Of a stretch of 64,000 bases of DNA, positions 13,223 to 24,900 are shown in pieces (position 1 is the stretch's first letter; each line of letters begins with the position of its first letter). The notes beneath the pieces were generated by a model. It saw only the letters and a list, made by a program, of their open reading frames with translations. It ran no database searches and was not told the DNA's origin. The position numbers were made by a program, and so were the translations under genes. Location: positions 22,720,425 through 22,784,424 of the forward strand of contig NC_056546.1 in assembly GCF_910596095.1 (NCBI RefSeq), written 5' to 3'. The stretch is from Thunnus maccoyii (Eukaryota > Chordata > Actinopteri > Scombriformes > Scombridae).

Positions 13223-15566
13223 CCCTGGCCACCATCCTCTCACCACCACCAGACTCTCCGCTGCACTTGTCTCACCGAGAGGCTACAGAGAATTAGAGGA
13301 AAAGCCAACGGGGCCCCCGGCAGTAATAGTTTTCCTGTGGAAATCTTACTGACTCACAACCACGTGTTCAATACACAAATTTCATGTTGTCAATTTGATG
13401 TTTTTGATGTTGATGTTGGGTGGTGGTGTTGTTTTTTTACACACTACAAAAAGAACAAGTACTATTTTGTAAGATTTGTGCTACCGCCTCGGAGGTATTT
13501 TGAGGTTTTTGACAATTTGCCACATTTCGATAATGGCAGCTGTGTTTGCACTTTGTTTTTGTTAACATTTTATTATTTCTGTGAAATCCTACATTTATTG
13601 TTACTCTATAGACAATGGAGGAGTGTGATGGTGATGTGCAGTGGCGTGTGTGAGATTGTTTGAGACCGTGTTTGTGTTTGTTGTTGAAAGTTGGAATATT
13701 GCTGTGAATCTAGACGGAAACCTTCTCTTCTAACTCAGTGCTCAGTTTTCTTACTCGTCCCTTTACTTTCTCGGAAAGGTAAATTTTTATAGCAAAGAAC
13801 GCGAAAATTCTTTTTGCCTCGTTGCTTTTAAGCACACTGTGTACCTAAAGCAAATCCTAAAAAAACAACATAAGCAAGGTATTTTTGAAGGTAGCTATAA
13901 TGAATGTAGCTATGACACATTTGTAAGCAATTCATTCATTGAAAGTGCTGAAGATTTTGTAATGATGTTAGTGTACAGACTGTACAGTAACAACCACTTA
14001 GAAGCAGGGTAACATGACACAAAACAACATATTTCAACTCCCAACAGCTGAATGCCAAATTTTTGTGTTATTGTTTCAAGGCCCTGATTTGTTGGTTTTT
14101 TTGTTTTTTTTTTACACCCCCCTCAGCGGTAGTCTCCACCTGCGATGTAATTAGGCCTTCTAGGAGTAATTTCAGATTTTAACAGCATCTGTTTGTGCGT
14201 TCAACTTGATGCACTGGTTTATCTGAGAGGACGTCTCACAGACCTGAAGTAACTTAGCAAATTCTGAATCGCTCCAGATGTGCAGTGATGTGCCAAAGTC
14301 AAGTTTGTTTTACAGTCTAACCACCAGAGCTCTTGGCTTGGCCAAACTTCATAGTATGTTGAGCTGCAAACTGAAATCATATATATATATAATATATTTG
14401 TGGTCCCTGTGGAGATCAGTATTAAAATTACTGAATTCATTTTGAAAAAAAAAAACTATTTACTATTGCTCCACTTTTGGCCAAATCTAAACACGTGAAG
14501 CATTTACAGTAGTGTGCACATTCTACTAAAGCAATTACCGTTGTGTCCTTTTTAATACAGCTTCACCGTGGCTGGACATGTAAGTAGTACCCAACCTAGA
14601 ACATACTGAGAAGTTGGTCATTCAGTATTGTTTAGGCCCGTTATGGAAAAATGACTAATAAGAATGAGTTGGTCTGACTTGAAACATGCTTTGAGATCAG
14701 TATCGAGCGAAATGCAAGTATTGAATAGTTTTAAAAATATGATGAAAAGTGTATGAAGTCTTGCCAGATGTCCAAGTCACTGCCTATGTGTGTCTGTGTA
14801 GGTGTGCTATATGTTTGATGGTACTCCCTGAATAGTGTTACGTGAAACTTTTGCAATAGGAAACCTTTGGACAAAGGGCCTTCTGTATGAGTTTGTTGTT
14901 GCTTTTTATAAAGTGAAGACTTACAAGCTTTGATAGGCTGGCTTTTTTTTAGTATTGTATATAAATATATATATACAAGATGTATTATTGTGAATTGCAA
15001 ATCCCCCCCCTTCCACTAAATTGAAAGCACAAATAGCTTACTTTTATTTCTTGACATAAATGCCAAATATATTTCCAGAACTCAAGAACTATGAAGTCGA
15101 CTTGTACAATGCAAACACTATTAGGTTGTTATGTAATTTCTCATACATTTCCCTCACTTTGTAATGCACTTTCATGTGGTTTTATACACATTTTAGCTCA
15201 AATTGGGACACAGTTTGGTTTTGAGGTGAAGTGTTAGAGGTGTTATTTTTGAAATGTAAACCACTACCTATAGACAAGAGAAGGCCGTTTTTTTTGTTTG
15301 TTTTTTTTAAATAGTTTTGAAAATGATCCTTTTTCATGGGGATGTTGTGTTTATGTTGATGGGTTCAAGCGCCCTCTGAGGTCTGAAAAAAACCTTCATG
15401 GCTGTCTGTTACTTAATGTTTTGCCACTTGATGTTGAAAATCTTATTTTGCAGCTACCACCGTATGTGTCTGCCTGTGACTAAACAGTCAAACTTTGATG
15501 TCTCCTGCTTTTTGAGAGTGTTCACTATCTTCTCTTAGCTGGGAGACAAACTGGCCCTTACTCATT

Positions 15567-15572
15567 AATAAA
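15567..15572 (+). terminator. Proximal poly(A) signal of PACS
   Basis: AATAAA in the context ctcattaataaactcgg. It is a candidate early cleavage site that would shorten the 3'UTR by about 500 bases. Confidence 0.4.
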
Positions 15573-16069
15573 CTCGGGCTGTGAAGTGTTAGCCACGGCA
15601 GAGGCGTTTGAGGGAATTTGTCATGTGTTAGCCTTTTAAAAACTAAACGGGCATAATGTCAAGTGTATTTCAGTGTATTTGACCTCAAGTTTTATTTTTT
15701 TTTGCCCTGAATCTAGAGGTAGCATGGGGGTGTTATACAAGGCTGGATCAATGAGCAGGCATGCTCACTTTATGTCACCATTTTCTTCAATTAGAAATTG
15801 AGCACTGCTAAAACTAACTTTAACATCAGTGTTAATGTTGTTCATTAATGGTCAAACTACACAAATTACTACATGCCATCTCATTGCTCCTGTTACTTGA
15901 AATGCCACCCGGTGTCTTTGCACAAACCCTATTTTAAAAGACATGACAGTATTTTTAAATTTACCACTAAAAATATGGGTTACTCTGCATGTTTTACTAT
16001 AGATGTAAATATGTTTTGGATTTTTATATTGTTTTGTTTCTTTCCATGCTCTCACAAGCAGTTGTGTTT

Positions 16070-16075
16070 AATAAA
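16070..16075 (+). terminator. Distal poly(A) signal of PACS
   Basis: AATAAA in gtttaataaaatttttaa, followed within 40 bases by T-rich sequence. It lies about 150 bases before the stop codon of the convergent mrpl2 gene, so it probably marks the true PACS end. Confidence 0.6.
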
Positions 16076-16105
16076 ATTTTTAATCTTCTGTACAAACAGC
16101 ATGTC

Positions 16106-16111
16106 TTTATT
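16106..16111 (-). terminator. mrpl2: Poly(A) signal of mrpl2 (minus strand)
   Basis: TTTATT on the + strand reads AATAAA on the minus strand, about 115 bases beyond the mrpl2 stop codon. With the PACS signal at 16070-16075, the two convergent transcripts should end within a few tens of bases of each other. Confidence 0.5.
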
Positions 16112-16227
16112 CATCTTTTCTCCTCTGAACAATCGATTTACTGTGACTTCATTGTAAATACAAGTAAATAATAATACAAGGCGATTATAACCAATCTCCA
16201 GTCCCAAATGTCCAGACTTGTGTTGTG

Positions 16228-19200
16228 TTATTTAGCTGAGATTGAGGGCAGGTTGACGTAACTCTTCATCGGAGGTAGCGGTTTAATCTTGCGTCCTGCC
16301 CAGCCTCCCTTCCTCTGCCACAAGCCGCTCGAAGGGCGAACGCCAAACCACCGATTGCGACCAGCTTTGCCAATGATCTCTTTATTATGGTCGATATTGG
16401 ATACGCGTCCCACCGTTACCATGCAGGTCTCCAATACCTGTGTATGAAGATGACAACATTCAGTTCAGAGCTGAATCGGGTCTAAACATGGCAGGTGGAA
16501 TCATAATCTAGGTAATCTCACCTGAACCTGCTGCTTCGAAGGAAGCTGAACGATCGCTGTTCCGTTTACTTTACGGAGCAAAACACCACTTGTGCCTGAA
16601 ACCAAAAAGAAACAACATTCAGTTTGGTAATTATTACAAATAACATTTTACATCACCTATTAATTTTTTTCCAAAATATGTACAAGGTTGCACAAGATAA
16701 GAAGAAACTCCTCCAAGATGTCAAAAGGACACTACAGCAGAGAACAGTTATTAATATAAAACAACGTACAAGTGTGCATCAATAGATGCAGAATATACAT
16801 TTCACAGAAATGAGCCACAATATACTGTAGAGTGATGAAAAAACTGATTTTTGATCAACAAAAGATAATTTGACAACAAATTTGATAATTGGTTAATAGT
16901 TTAGGTCATTAGTCAACATATTCTGGTCTCACCTTTGAGGGAGATCTGCTGCTTTTCTCTGGTTTAGATTATTGTAAATTGAATCTTTGTTTTTTCGACT
17001 GTTGGTCCAATTCAAGCAATTCAATGTCATCACCTTGGCAAAAATAATCAACACTGAAAATCATCTGCAGTTGTAGCCCTACCTGTATACACACAAAAAT
17101 CTCATAATATGCAGAGAATTTAGAATGAATTAAATAAAGTGCAAACAGTAGATTACCTGCAGCACGGATGTACTCTGATCCCTTCCCCGGTTGTATCTCC
17201 AGATTGTTCACCAGTGTCCCCACAGGAAGAGCTCCCAGTGGGTAGGCATCGCCTTCATTGGCTGAGACTGCAAAGTAAAACAAAAGCACATAATTGCATT
17301 CTTAGTCTCACAGTTGCATTATGGGAATTGTAGGCTCCAGAGATTTTGGAACTTGACCCATACTTGAGAATAAAAGTCAGGGTATTTGCTGCTTTGATTT
17401 CAGTCAGGTTTTTTTGTTTCTTATTCTGTCAACTTGTGAGTTCTCCAACTTTAAGGAAGTGCAACACAAAATCACAGAAGTACTCAAATCAGGACATGCA
17501 TCTCGTACCTGCCATGCGCCCAATAACTCCAGATGTTTTAATGACGTCTCCAGCCTGCATGTTCTCTGTTGCAATGATCCATCTTTTCCGGGCGCCTCCA
17601 GCCACCAGAGCAATGTCAGCAGACCTGTACAGACAAACACATTAGGAGGACCAACTGTATGTTCATTATCGTTATTAGATACGTTAATTTAAGTGCTGTG
17701 TGGCGGAGGCTGATCTCACCTGCATGGGTCGTATCGCACTTCGACGACCTTCTCTTCAAAGGGCTGGGCATCTTTGCTGGGTTCATAGCGCAGTCGCTGG
17801 AAGTCTATCCACCGGTATTTTTGTTTGTGGCCGCCGCCAATGCCATGTGTCCGTATCCTTCCTGTACGGCAGAAAAACAGATGAGCAATTCTTTTCACTC
17901 TAGTCGCTCTTGTCAGAACAAGTATCACAGCTGTTACAAAAGCAGATACATCACAAAGTACTGCAAGGTTTCTACCCGAGGCTGAAAATGACCTTTGATT
18001 GATGTGACATTTTTCCTCTATAAAGACTGCATAATTTGAGATTTACATCAAAAGCTATTTTACTTGGATTACACTACCATTGACAGCCTACAGCTTCAAA
18101 TTTTAAACCTTTTTTCTTTTTGTAAAGACAAAAGATCACATCAATCAAGATTTACTTAAAAAATTCTGTACTTATACTAGTCAGGGCTTGACTAGATTGA
18201 CACTGAATACCAAAAGACCGTTTTAAACTCAGTAAGTGAAGCCTTTAATCTATTTATGCAAACATAACAAAGAGACCTGCACATTTGAAGCTAACTTACA
18301 GGACAGGTTCACAATTTTTCCAAGTCTGTCTTAAAACAACAATCAGATGCCCAAATTAACATAGAAATGAGTTTTTCTTGCCATAATCGTCCCTCATTGA
18401 CCATTAGGAGATCCCTTCATAATGCACTTACAATGTAAGTAATGCGGGACAAAATCAAGACCTTCTTCTGTGCACAATTGTATTTAAAAGTTCATCTGAA
18501 GCTAAAATGAAGCTTCAGCCATCCAAATGAGTCAAAACAAGTAGATATCTTTCAACATTACAGTCTTTTTAGTGCCAAAGTCCCTCTTTTTGTTGCGATA
18601 CTTCCACCACAGCTCAACAGGGAAACACTGTCCGAAGAAACACAAAGAGGGAAATTGATGCTAAAAAGACTGTAAATGTGGCGGATATACACTTGATATG
18701 ACTAACTCAGACTGCTGAAGTTTCATATAAGCTTCTGGTAACTTTTAAATGCATTTTTGCTCAAAATAACTGTGTGGACACATTGTGGATTTTGGTCCCC
18801 ATCACCTACATTGAAAGCACATTTGAAAGGGAATCTTTTAATAGCCAGTATGAACAGGAGGAATGATTACAGTGAGGAAAATCTCTGTCAGTCTTCATAT
18901 AGACACATGACTGTTGTTTTAAGAAAGAATTGAAAACATGTGAACCTACCCTTTAAATCTGGCTTGTAAACACACAAACAACCACTTATCCTATTCTGCT
19001 ACAGTGACCACACTCTTTACCTGAGTGATCTCGGCCTCCCGTCTTTTTCTTTCCTATAGGCTTGATGGTGTACTTCTCCCTCTGCTTCCACAGAGTCCTG
19101 TTCTGCTGCAGAGAGGCTGTGGTGAGGAAGCCTCTGCACTGTCCAACACACACCTGAGTCCCCAGCTTGGTCTGTGCTACTGCCTGTCAACACAAACACA

Positions 19201-20089
19201 CACAGCTTGTTTGATACTTGTGATGTTGTGATTCAGTTCTCCAGTGTGACTGAAGGCAACAACACTGAAGTTGTCTTCCGATTTGCAGTTTCTGATTCGG
19301 GGTTAAAGGGGTAGGTTAAGGGAAACATAAATAATGATATTTAGTGGCTGATTCTCCATTTTTTCACACATCTGAAAGAGTGTTAGACATTATAGCAACG
19401 CTGTTTACACCCACTTTTAGATTTCTGAAACCTTTATTTTGCTTATGAAAACAGATAAAAGGGCTATTTCACTGCCCCCCCCCCCCCATCTAAACCACAT
19501 CAGACCAGTTCTAGATCAAAAACCACTATGCTTAGATTCGTCATCTAGACTAGATTACCAAGGAGACTCCAGAGACTCATTAAAACACAATTTTAGATTT
19601 GTGAACCCTTTATTCTATTTATGAACACTGAAAGGAAGGGCAATTTCACTGCTTTTTCTGGCCTTTTTTCTGTTTTCATAAGAAAAATAAAGGTTTCACA
19701 AATCTAAAAGTGGGTTTTAACGAGTCTCTGGAGTCTCCTTGTTAATCTAGTCAAGAGTCTAAGTATAGTGTGTTTTGAACTGGACCTGGTCTAATGTGGT
19801 CTGGAGGGAGAAATAGCAGTGAAATCGCCCTTTTCTCTGTTTTCATAAGCAAAATAATGGTTTCACAAACCTGAAAGTGGGTTTAGACAGCGTTAAGGCT
19901 TTTGCTAAGTGTAAGAGGTGCCAAAACGGAGAATCAGCTGCTAAATATCATGATTTATGTTTGATGCTTATGGTGTTGTGACTCAGTTCTCCGGTGTCTC
20001 TGACAGCAGCTGTTTACCTGAGAGGCCAGCAGGGCAGGCTGGGAGACAGTCAGGGAGCGCAGGGCTTGAGTTAAACACCACACCGCCAT
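16228..20089 (-). CDS. mrpl2: Mitochondrial large-subunit ribosomal protein L2 (uL2m), complete
   Basis: uL2m is a core protein of the mitochondrial 39S subunit, next to the peptidyl-transferase centre and subunit interface; it is nuclear-encoded and imported. Coding exons, in transcript order: 20089-20018, 19183-19021, 17861-17720, 17624-17509, 17267-17157, 16595-16522, 16437-16228. They total 888 nt (295 aa plus stop) with every phase consistent; human MRPL2 is about 305 aa. Landmarks: an N-terminal leader without acidic residues ([20 protein letters not shown]), fitting a mitochondrial targeting peptide; [20 protein letters not shown]; the L2 OB-fold signature [34 protein letters not shown]; and the C-terminal catalytic-centre loop [16 protein letters not shown] followed by [15 protein letters not shown]. 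The ATG at 20087-20089 is the first in frame and follows a probable 5'UTR splice acceptor at 20111. Neighbours are PACS (tail-to-tail) and klc4 (head-to-head), the latter as in human. Confidence 0.96.
18299..18955. mobile_element. TIR-flanked DNA-transposon relic in mrpl2 intron 2
   Basis: The left end (ggacaggttcacaattttt, then cttaaaacaac) is matched in inverted orientation by the right end (gttgttttaagaaagaat, then catgtgaacctaccc). The terminal inverted repeats are about 40-45 bases and imperfect. There is no transposase ORF inside, so it is a non-autonomous relic. The superfamily was not determined. Confidence 0.6.
19209..20004. repeat. Direct repeats flanking the mrpl2 intron hairpin
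   Basis: About 42 bases at 19209-19250 (tttgatacttgtgatgttgt, gattcagttctcc) recur at 19960-20003 (tttgatgcttatggtgttgt, gactcagttctcc) in the same orientation on either side of the hairpin. The right copy lies just inside the 5' splice site of mrpl2 exon 1. They are far too long for an ordinary target-site duplication. A local duplication, or a composite element with these ends, is possible. Confidence 0.55.
19322..19963. repeat. Large inverted repeat (hairpin) in mrpl2 intron 1
   Basis: Two arms of about 300 bases meet near 19660 and are nearly complementary. The outer ends read acataaataatgatattta on the left and, inverted, acataaatcatgatattta on the right. A sub-unit (ttttagatttgtgaaacctt and following) occurs twice in each arm, so four times overall. 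The left arm includes a run of C at about 19475. There is no ORF. It is a foldback or MITE-like element that would form a strong stem in the pre-mRNA. Confidence 0.75.
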
Positions 20090-20625
20090 CACGACGTCCC
20101 CTTGACAGAGCTGAGGAGCAGATGAGAGGCATTTAGTAACGTTAGTTAGGCAGCTTTCCCTCTTCCTGCTGTGCAACATTAACTTTAATATGATCAATAC
20201 AAAGTATGCAAGTTTCTCCTGCTTTCAGTCCCGTTACAGCTCAACAAGCAGACTCCCATTGATCACCAGTGGTCAACAAAATCACATGTTTACCTCTCTA
20301 TTGTAGTATTTATGGCTCAGTAGTGTCTACACTGTTATCACTATAACTTCAGAGGAATCTATATGACATAAACGTGAGCGACCGCTAGCTTAGCATGTAG
20401 CTACCAGATTAATGGTTAATGTGGATGAATAACCGGCCGAGCTTTTTGTTTTGTGTTCTAATATAATAAGCTATGCTGAACGTTTATCTCGTTTCCACCT
20501 TCCACTATAACACGGTGTAATAATAATATTAAACCGACCTTTATAAGTGATTTATTTCATCCCAATCCTCTCGCTGGCGTCCTTCACAGTCCTGCACGCT
20601 GCGTCGCGCGCTGATGACGTCTATT
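20090..20625 (-). promoter_or_regulatory. mrpl2: mrpl2 5' region: 5'UTR, first intron and promoter
   Basis: A splice-acceptor-like sequence (minus strand ctgctcctcag) ends at 20111, leaving about 21 bases of 5'UTR before the ATG. A GC- and CpG-rich patch at about 20565-20620 (gcgtcgcgcgctgatgacgt) holds a CRE-type TGACGTC at 20615-20621 and is the likely promoter. A short noncoding first exon near 20530-20600 is inferred but its borders are uncertain. Confidence 0.5.
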
Positions 20626-20639
20626 CAAACCTCGGAGCT

Positions 20640-21690
20640 TTTTTTAATTTCATTTTTTCATTAGTTTCTTTGCATTGTGTCAGCTTCCCCCTGTAGCCAA
20701 TAATTCTTTAAAAAAAAAAAAAAAGTATGACACAGAGTGAGTATATTCCCAGCTCCCCATAGAGATATCATTGCAGGCTGTCATTTAACTGTTAAGATGT
20801 ATTGTACAAGAATATGGTACAAGAATGTATACATTTACATTAACTATCTCTGATATATCCAACCTCCCTTATTAGTAACTCCCAGGGTTTGTATGCCAAT
20901 GTGTCGTAACACATACAGTTCAGTAACATTTGCTAAGTCTACCAGCTTTTTCATTCTGGTTCAATTTCACCTCTAGGTGGCAGAAAACTCAATGAATGCG
21001 TGGACGTAGTCTCCAACTTACTAGCTACATTTTGACTATCAGACAACACTTAGGAGGAAATATATCTAACTGGGTAAGGGAGAAAGGATAATCTTTCCAA
21101 TTATTTTTCATTAGAGAATGATTATTCATGAAGGTGAATGTGGAGAATATAACATAACTGAATATACAATTAACTGGTAGATACAGTATATATATAATAA
21201 TAAATCCAAAATGCAAATAACAAGCAAGAATTTTATAAGAAAAAGAAACCCCAACAAAACAAAACCTGACAATAAACCAAAAACACCAACACAAGTTGGA
21301 CTGCAGTGCTGCAGAGAGACATATGCCTGCTTTAAACCTTCCCATGTACAGTAAAGAAGCCATATCATTTATGTAGCACATACAATGAGAAGTAAATTCA
21401 ATGCATGCACAAACACCCAACCGGTTAATGACAATGTGGAACTTAACATCCACTCTGCAGACATCCAGTAGCTACCCGTTAGTGTTCACAATTTAACCAC
21501 CAGATGTCACTGTGTGCTCCTTTGTATTTTTTCTGTGGTGGAATTTATGAGCTGTTTGCTGTTTGAAAGTTAGAATTAAAGTTTGAAGTTAAAGTAATCA
21601 ACTTCTGTTATGTGCGCAGTATTACGTTTATTTTTCTTATCCAAGTAAAATATGTAGCCTTTAATATTAGACAAGAAATTAAATATGTGT
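20640..21690. other. Intergenic spacer between mrpl2 and klc4
   Basis: AT-rich sequence with poly-A/T runs. A 142-codon minus-strand ORF (21025-21453) encodes a low-complexity hydrophobic and Cys-rich peptide with no recognisable family and is judged spurious. Motifs such as ccaccagatgtcactgtgtg near 21499 resemble ends of fish repeats, but no element border could be fixed. Confidence 0.4.
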
Positions 21691-21694
21691 TTAT

Positions 21695-21695
21695 G

Positions 21696-21748
<53 letters not shown>

Positions 21749-21749
21749 G
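21695..21749. repeat. (GATA)n microsatellite
   Basis: About 13 uninterrupted GATA units, followed by a poly-T run at about 21760-21777. It lies roughly 70 bases upstream of the CRE in the presumed klc4 promoter. Confidence 0.95.
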
Positions 21750-21816
21750 CTGGCAGATTTTTTTTTTTTTTTTTTTTGCTGGCAGATGATTTATGCAAAG
21801 TGGCGAAAACAAAACA

Positions 21817-21925
21817 TGACGTCACCATACATATACTCAGCCGCAGTGGCTGACGGGAGACTCTTGCTGTGCTGGAGACATTTTGGATTTAAAGGGGCTG
21901 AGCTAGCCGTCAGTCCCAGCTCTCG
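21817..21925 (+). promoter_or_regulatory. klc4: klc4 promoter and noncoding first exon
   Basis: A full palindromic CRE, TGACGTCA, sits at 21817-21824. About 100 bases on, a good donor (agctctcg|gtaaga, exon end 21925) could close a noncoding first exon. The coding second exon at 28562 begins with only 22 bases before the ATG, so an upstream 5'UTR exon is required. The transcription start is inferred near 21840-21880. Confidence 0.5.
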
Positions 21926-24900
21926 GTAAGAGACAACTATATCTTCATTAATATTATCACTGTGTAACACCTGTATATGACTTTGTATGTACGTAGCATC
22001 ATTTTACGCGACCATGTACATAAAGTATCCGCTTGGCTATTAAAACAGGGCGAACTCGTAACAAACAGGGAGTGGTGATGCTAGCTGCTTAGCTAAAGCT
22101 AGCCAGTCGCTGTCGGTAGCGCAGAACAGATGAAAAAAAAAACAGGCTTTATTGTGAGTTTCTGCGAAGATGTTGTAGCTAAACTGATAGAGTCCTCATC
22201 TAAAAACATCAAAGTAAGTGTAGAGAAGGAAAGAACCGGCAATATGTGTTTTTATTGTTAAATAAGACCCCTATATGAGGAGATAGATAATCATAGCCTC
22301 GCTGTGTATTGCGAAAGTCAAAACGAAATTAAATGATGTGACTGAAATAACCAGCAGTGCAAATAATATCAAATGGTGGAGTGCCTGATCTGTTGTTTTA
22401 TGCTTTGAAGTATGTTGAAAATGTTTTGAAGACTCCTAGTCTGTGTTTCAGGCACATTCAGGTTGTGCAGACTCATTAACATACAGCTACCAAAATACTA
22501 AATAAAAAGTCTGGCATTGTCTTCTACGCTTCTACATCATTGCAGTGTAGAAAACGATGTTATAGAAACGCATCTTCTACATAATATTTGAGTTAGACAG
22601 ATGCTATAACCGTACATCTCCCCTTTCATTAGTGTCAATTCTTAGGCAGACATTGTTCAGTAAGAAAACAGCCCTCTAGCAACTGGTTTCAGTGGAGTGA
22701 TGATGGATGACTGTGGACAGTGTCAGTGGCACTTCCCTCCTGGCTGTCCCCAGCTCTGCCACACCCTCCCTGATGCCTGCCTCTCCTTTGTGTCTGGTGG
22801 TCATGCGGACAGTGTGGTGGATTGCTGTTTATGCAGGAAACGGAGGAAGATGAAGTGATCTGGTGGTGTCAAACTTAATCAAGTAGACAGGAAATGCGTC
22901 TCTGGGGATATGGCACAGAGATCAGTCCACTGGGTTGCTGAGGCACCCACTGCAGTCTGCCCCCCTTTTTTCCATTTCCTATGCTAGTACTTATTATTAC
23001 AGCACCAAAATGCACCACACCCTTCTCACTTAGACACTGATTTGTGTTGTGTATTTACTCAAACCTAGCTGGAAACTAAGGCCAAGCAATTCTACAGAAG
23101 AAAATGGCAGCTACTAAACTGTTCGTCTTTCCCTAAAGTCAGAAATATTTTATGTGCAATGGTGGCATGTGAACAGTCGTGCCATTTAAGGGTTATTTAG
23201 TTGATCCCCTCTTTGGATATCAGTGTGTTAAAGCACAGTCAATTTGAATGACTGTGCGCAGGGATGGTAGGGAGGGATTTGAAGGAACGAGGGACTGAGT
23301 AATGATGGTGTCAGCCAACGGGAGATGTGATAATGTGAGGCTTGAGGCCTCTCTGGAGGTGGAAACTAATGAAGAGTGGTTCTCGGGAAGGGCAAACGTG
23401 ACAGAGATATTTTCCAGGTTTCCACCACTCAGAGAGAAATGAACCAATCAGCGCCGAGTCCACCAAGATGTTTCTTTAAACACAGAACTGCCTTTCATAA
23501 CAGTTATCTTCCTCTTCAGCATTTGTTTGGTGTCTGGGGCAGAGGTGCGATGATTGCTGCAATATAATATGACCTTTGATCCCCCTGCAAACTTGTCATC
23601 TAACTTGTTTGTAAAACTCATCTCCTGGTTGACTTCATTAAAACAGTGTTAAATTAAGTCCTGTCAGTTGTTTTTATCAGTTAACAGGTTTCTCATGTTA
23701 GTATGAGGATTCTTGTGGCTGAAAAAATCTCTGCTACAGATAACGCTGCTCATAACCATCTGTGGACATAATCAGTAACAGTATACTCTTGTGTATTTTT
23801 GGATTAGTTAATACATTTTGGGCATCCTGTGTAATTTAAGTACAGCATTGCTTTAGTATAGGTCCTCTGCAGTCTAGTTTTGTGAGTGACTTGAACTGTG
23901 GAAATACAAAACACTTCTTTGGATGGATTTTTCCATGATCAATAATTGCTGTAGTCTGTACACACAGGTATTTTTGACTTGAGATTGTTTTTGGTGTATC
24001 CAATTCAAACATATTTTCAGAAACTAGCTGATACTCAAATCACTGTTGTATTTGTCAGCCAGTGAATGTCACTGAAGAGACTGTCTGTCACATAATGTTT
24101 GTATGAATGAACATTTCCTGAGGTGTATATGTTCATCAAGGTCTTAGTGTGTCATGCAGAAAGTGTTTGGTGGGCTATAAATGTCCCTTTGACTTTGTGA
24201 CCTTTTGCTGCACTGCAGAAACGAAGCGGTTTGATTTTTGGTTGTATGTTTAATTGGTTCGATAGACATTTAATGCTTGGTGCTCCTATTCCACGATGTC
24301 TCATTAGGCCTAGTCCTTTGTGTCTGATGAGTATAGAGAAGCAGAGTCTAGATCAGGATGACTCCCTCCCCCATCCGACCTGCTCCTCCGCACTCCTCTG
24401 CTCTCTTCCTGCTGTGGGCGGGGCTGTCTCTTGTGTGCGCCCTGAGCTGATGTTGGTTGCTCTGACGGAGCAGTGGGAAGGTCACCATCATCCTGCAGGC
24501 AGCTCCCGTCCTCCACCTCTCCATCCTCAGCACATATCGCACTCATTCCTGTCCAGTTATATTTCCATTTGCCTCTGTTTCACACTGAGGGTTTCCTTTT
24601 TCATTTTAAGAAGGATCTATTTGGATTAGCACAGCAGTTTTATGATGCACTTTGCTGGCGTGTAGCGCTATTGCTGGAGGACGAGTCATTATTTCATCAG
24701 CTTTTCTCCGTGCCAAACTATGAGGCTCTGATCTGCCACTGAAACCGAGGTTAGTTTTCTCTTTCAGCAAACTGTAGAACTGCAGAAGCTGAAAACTTAG
24801 CCAGCATGAATGATGGCTTAGTCCTTAAGCAACCACTTAGTGGGTTCAATCACTGATATAACCATTCTTTGAGTATAATTTGCACCTTTTTCATATTTTG

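Larger units (their letters stand above)
13223..16095 (+). other. PACS 3' untranslated region
   Basis: About 2.9 kb follows the TGA at 13220-13222 with no intron signal or convincing ORF. It is AT-rich and U-rich, as expected for a vertebrate 3'UTR. Two poly(A) hexamers lie in it: AATAAA at 15567-15572 and a stronger one at 16070-16075 followed by a T-rich stretch. Mature ends near 15.59 kb and 16.09 kb are inferred. Confidence 0.7.

Noticed and set aside
21025..21453. 142-codon minus-strand ORF in the mrpl2-klc4 spacer
   Set aside because: AT-driven hydrophobic and Phe/Tyr/Cys-rich peptide with no motif; typical chance ORF of AT-rich DNA.
24231..24629. 132-codon + strand ORF in klc4 intron 1
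   Set aside because: No recognisable domain and no splice continuity with klc4; the opposite strand is equally open. Kept only as a compositional note on a possible promoter.
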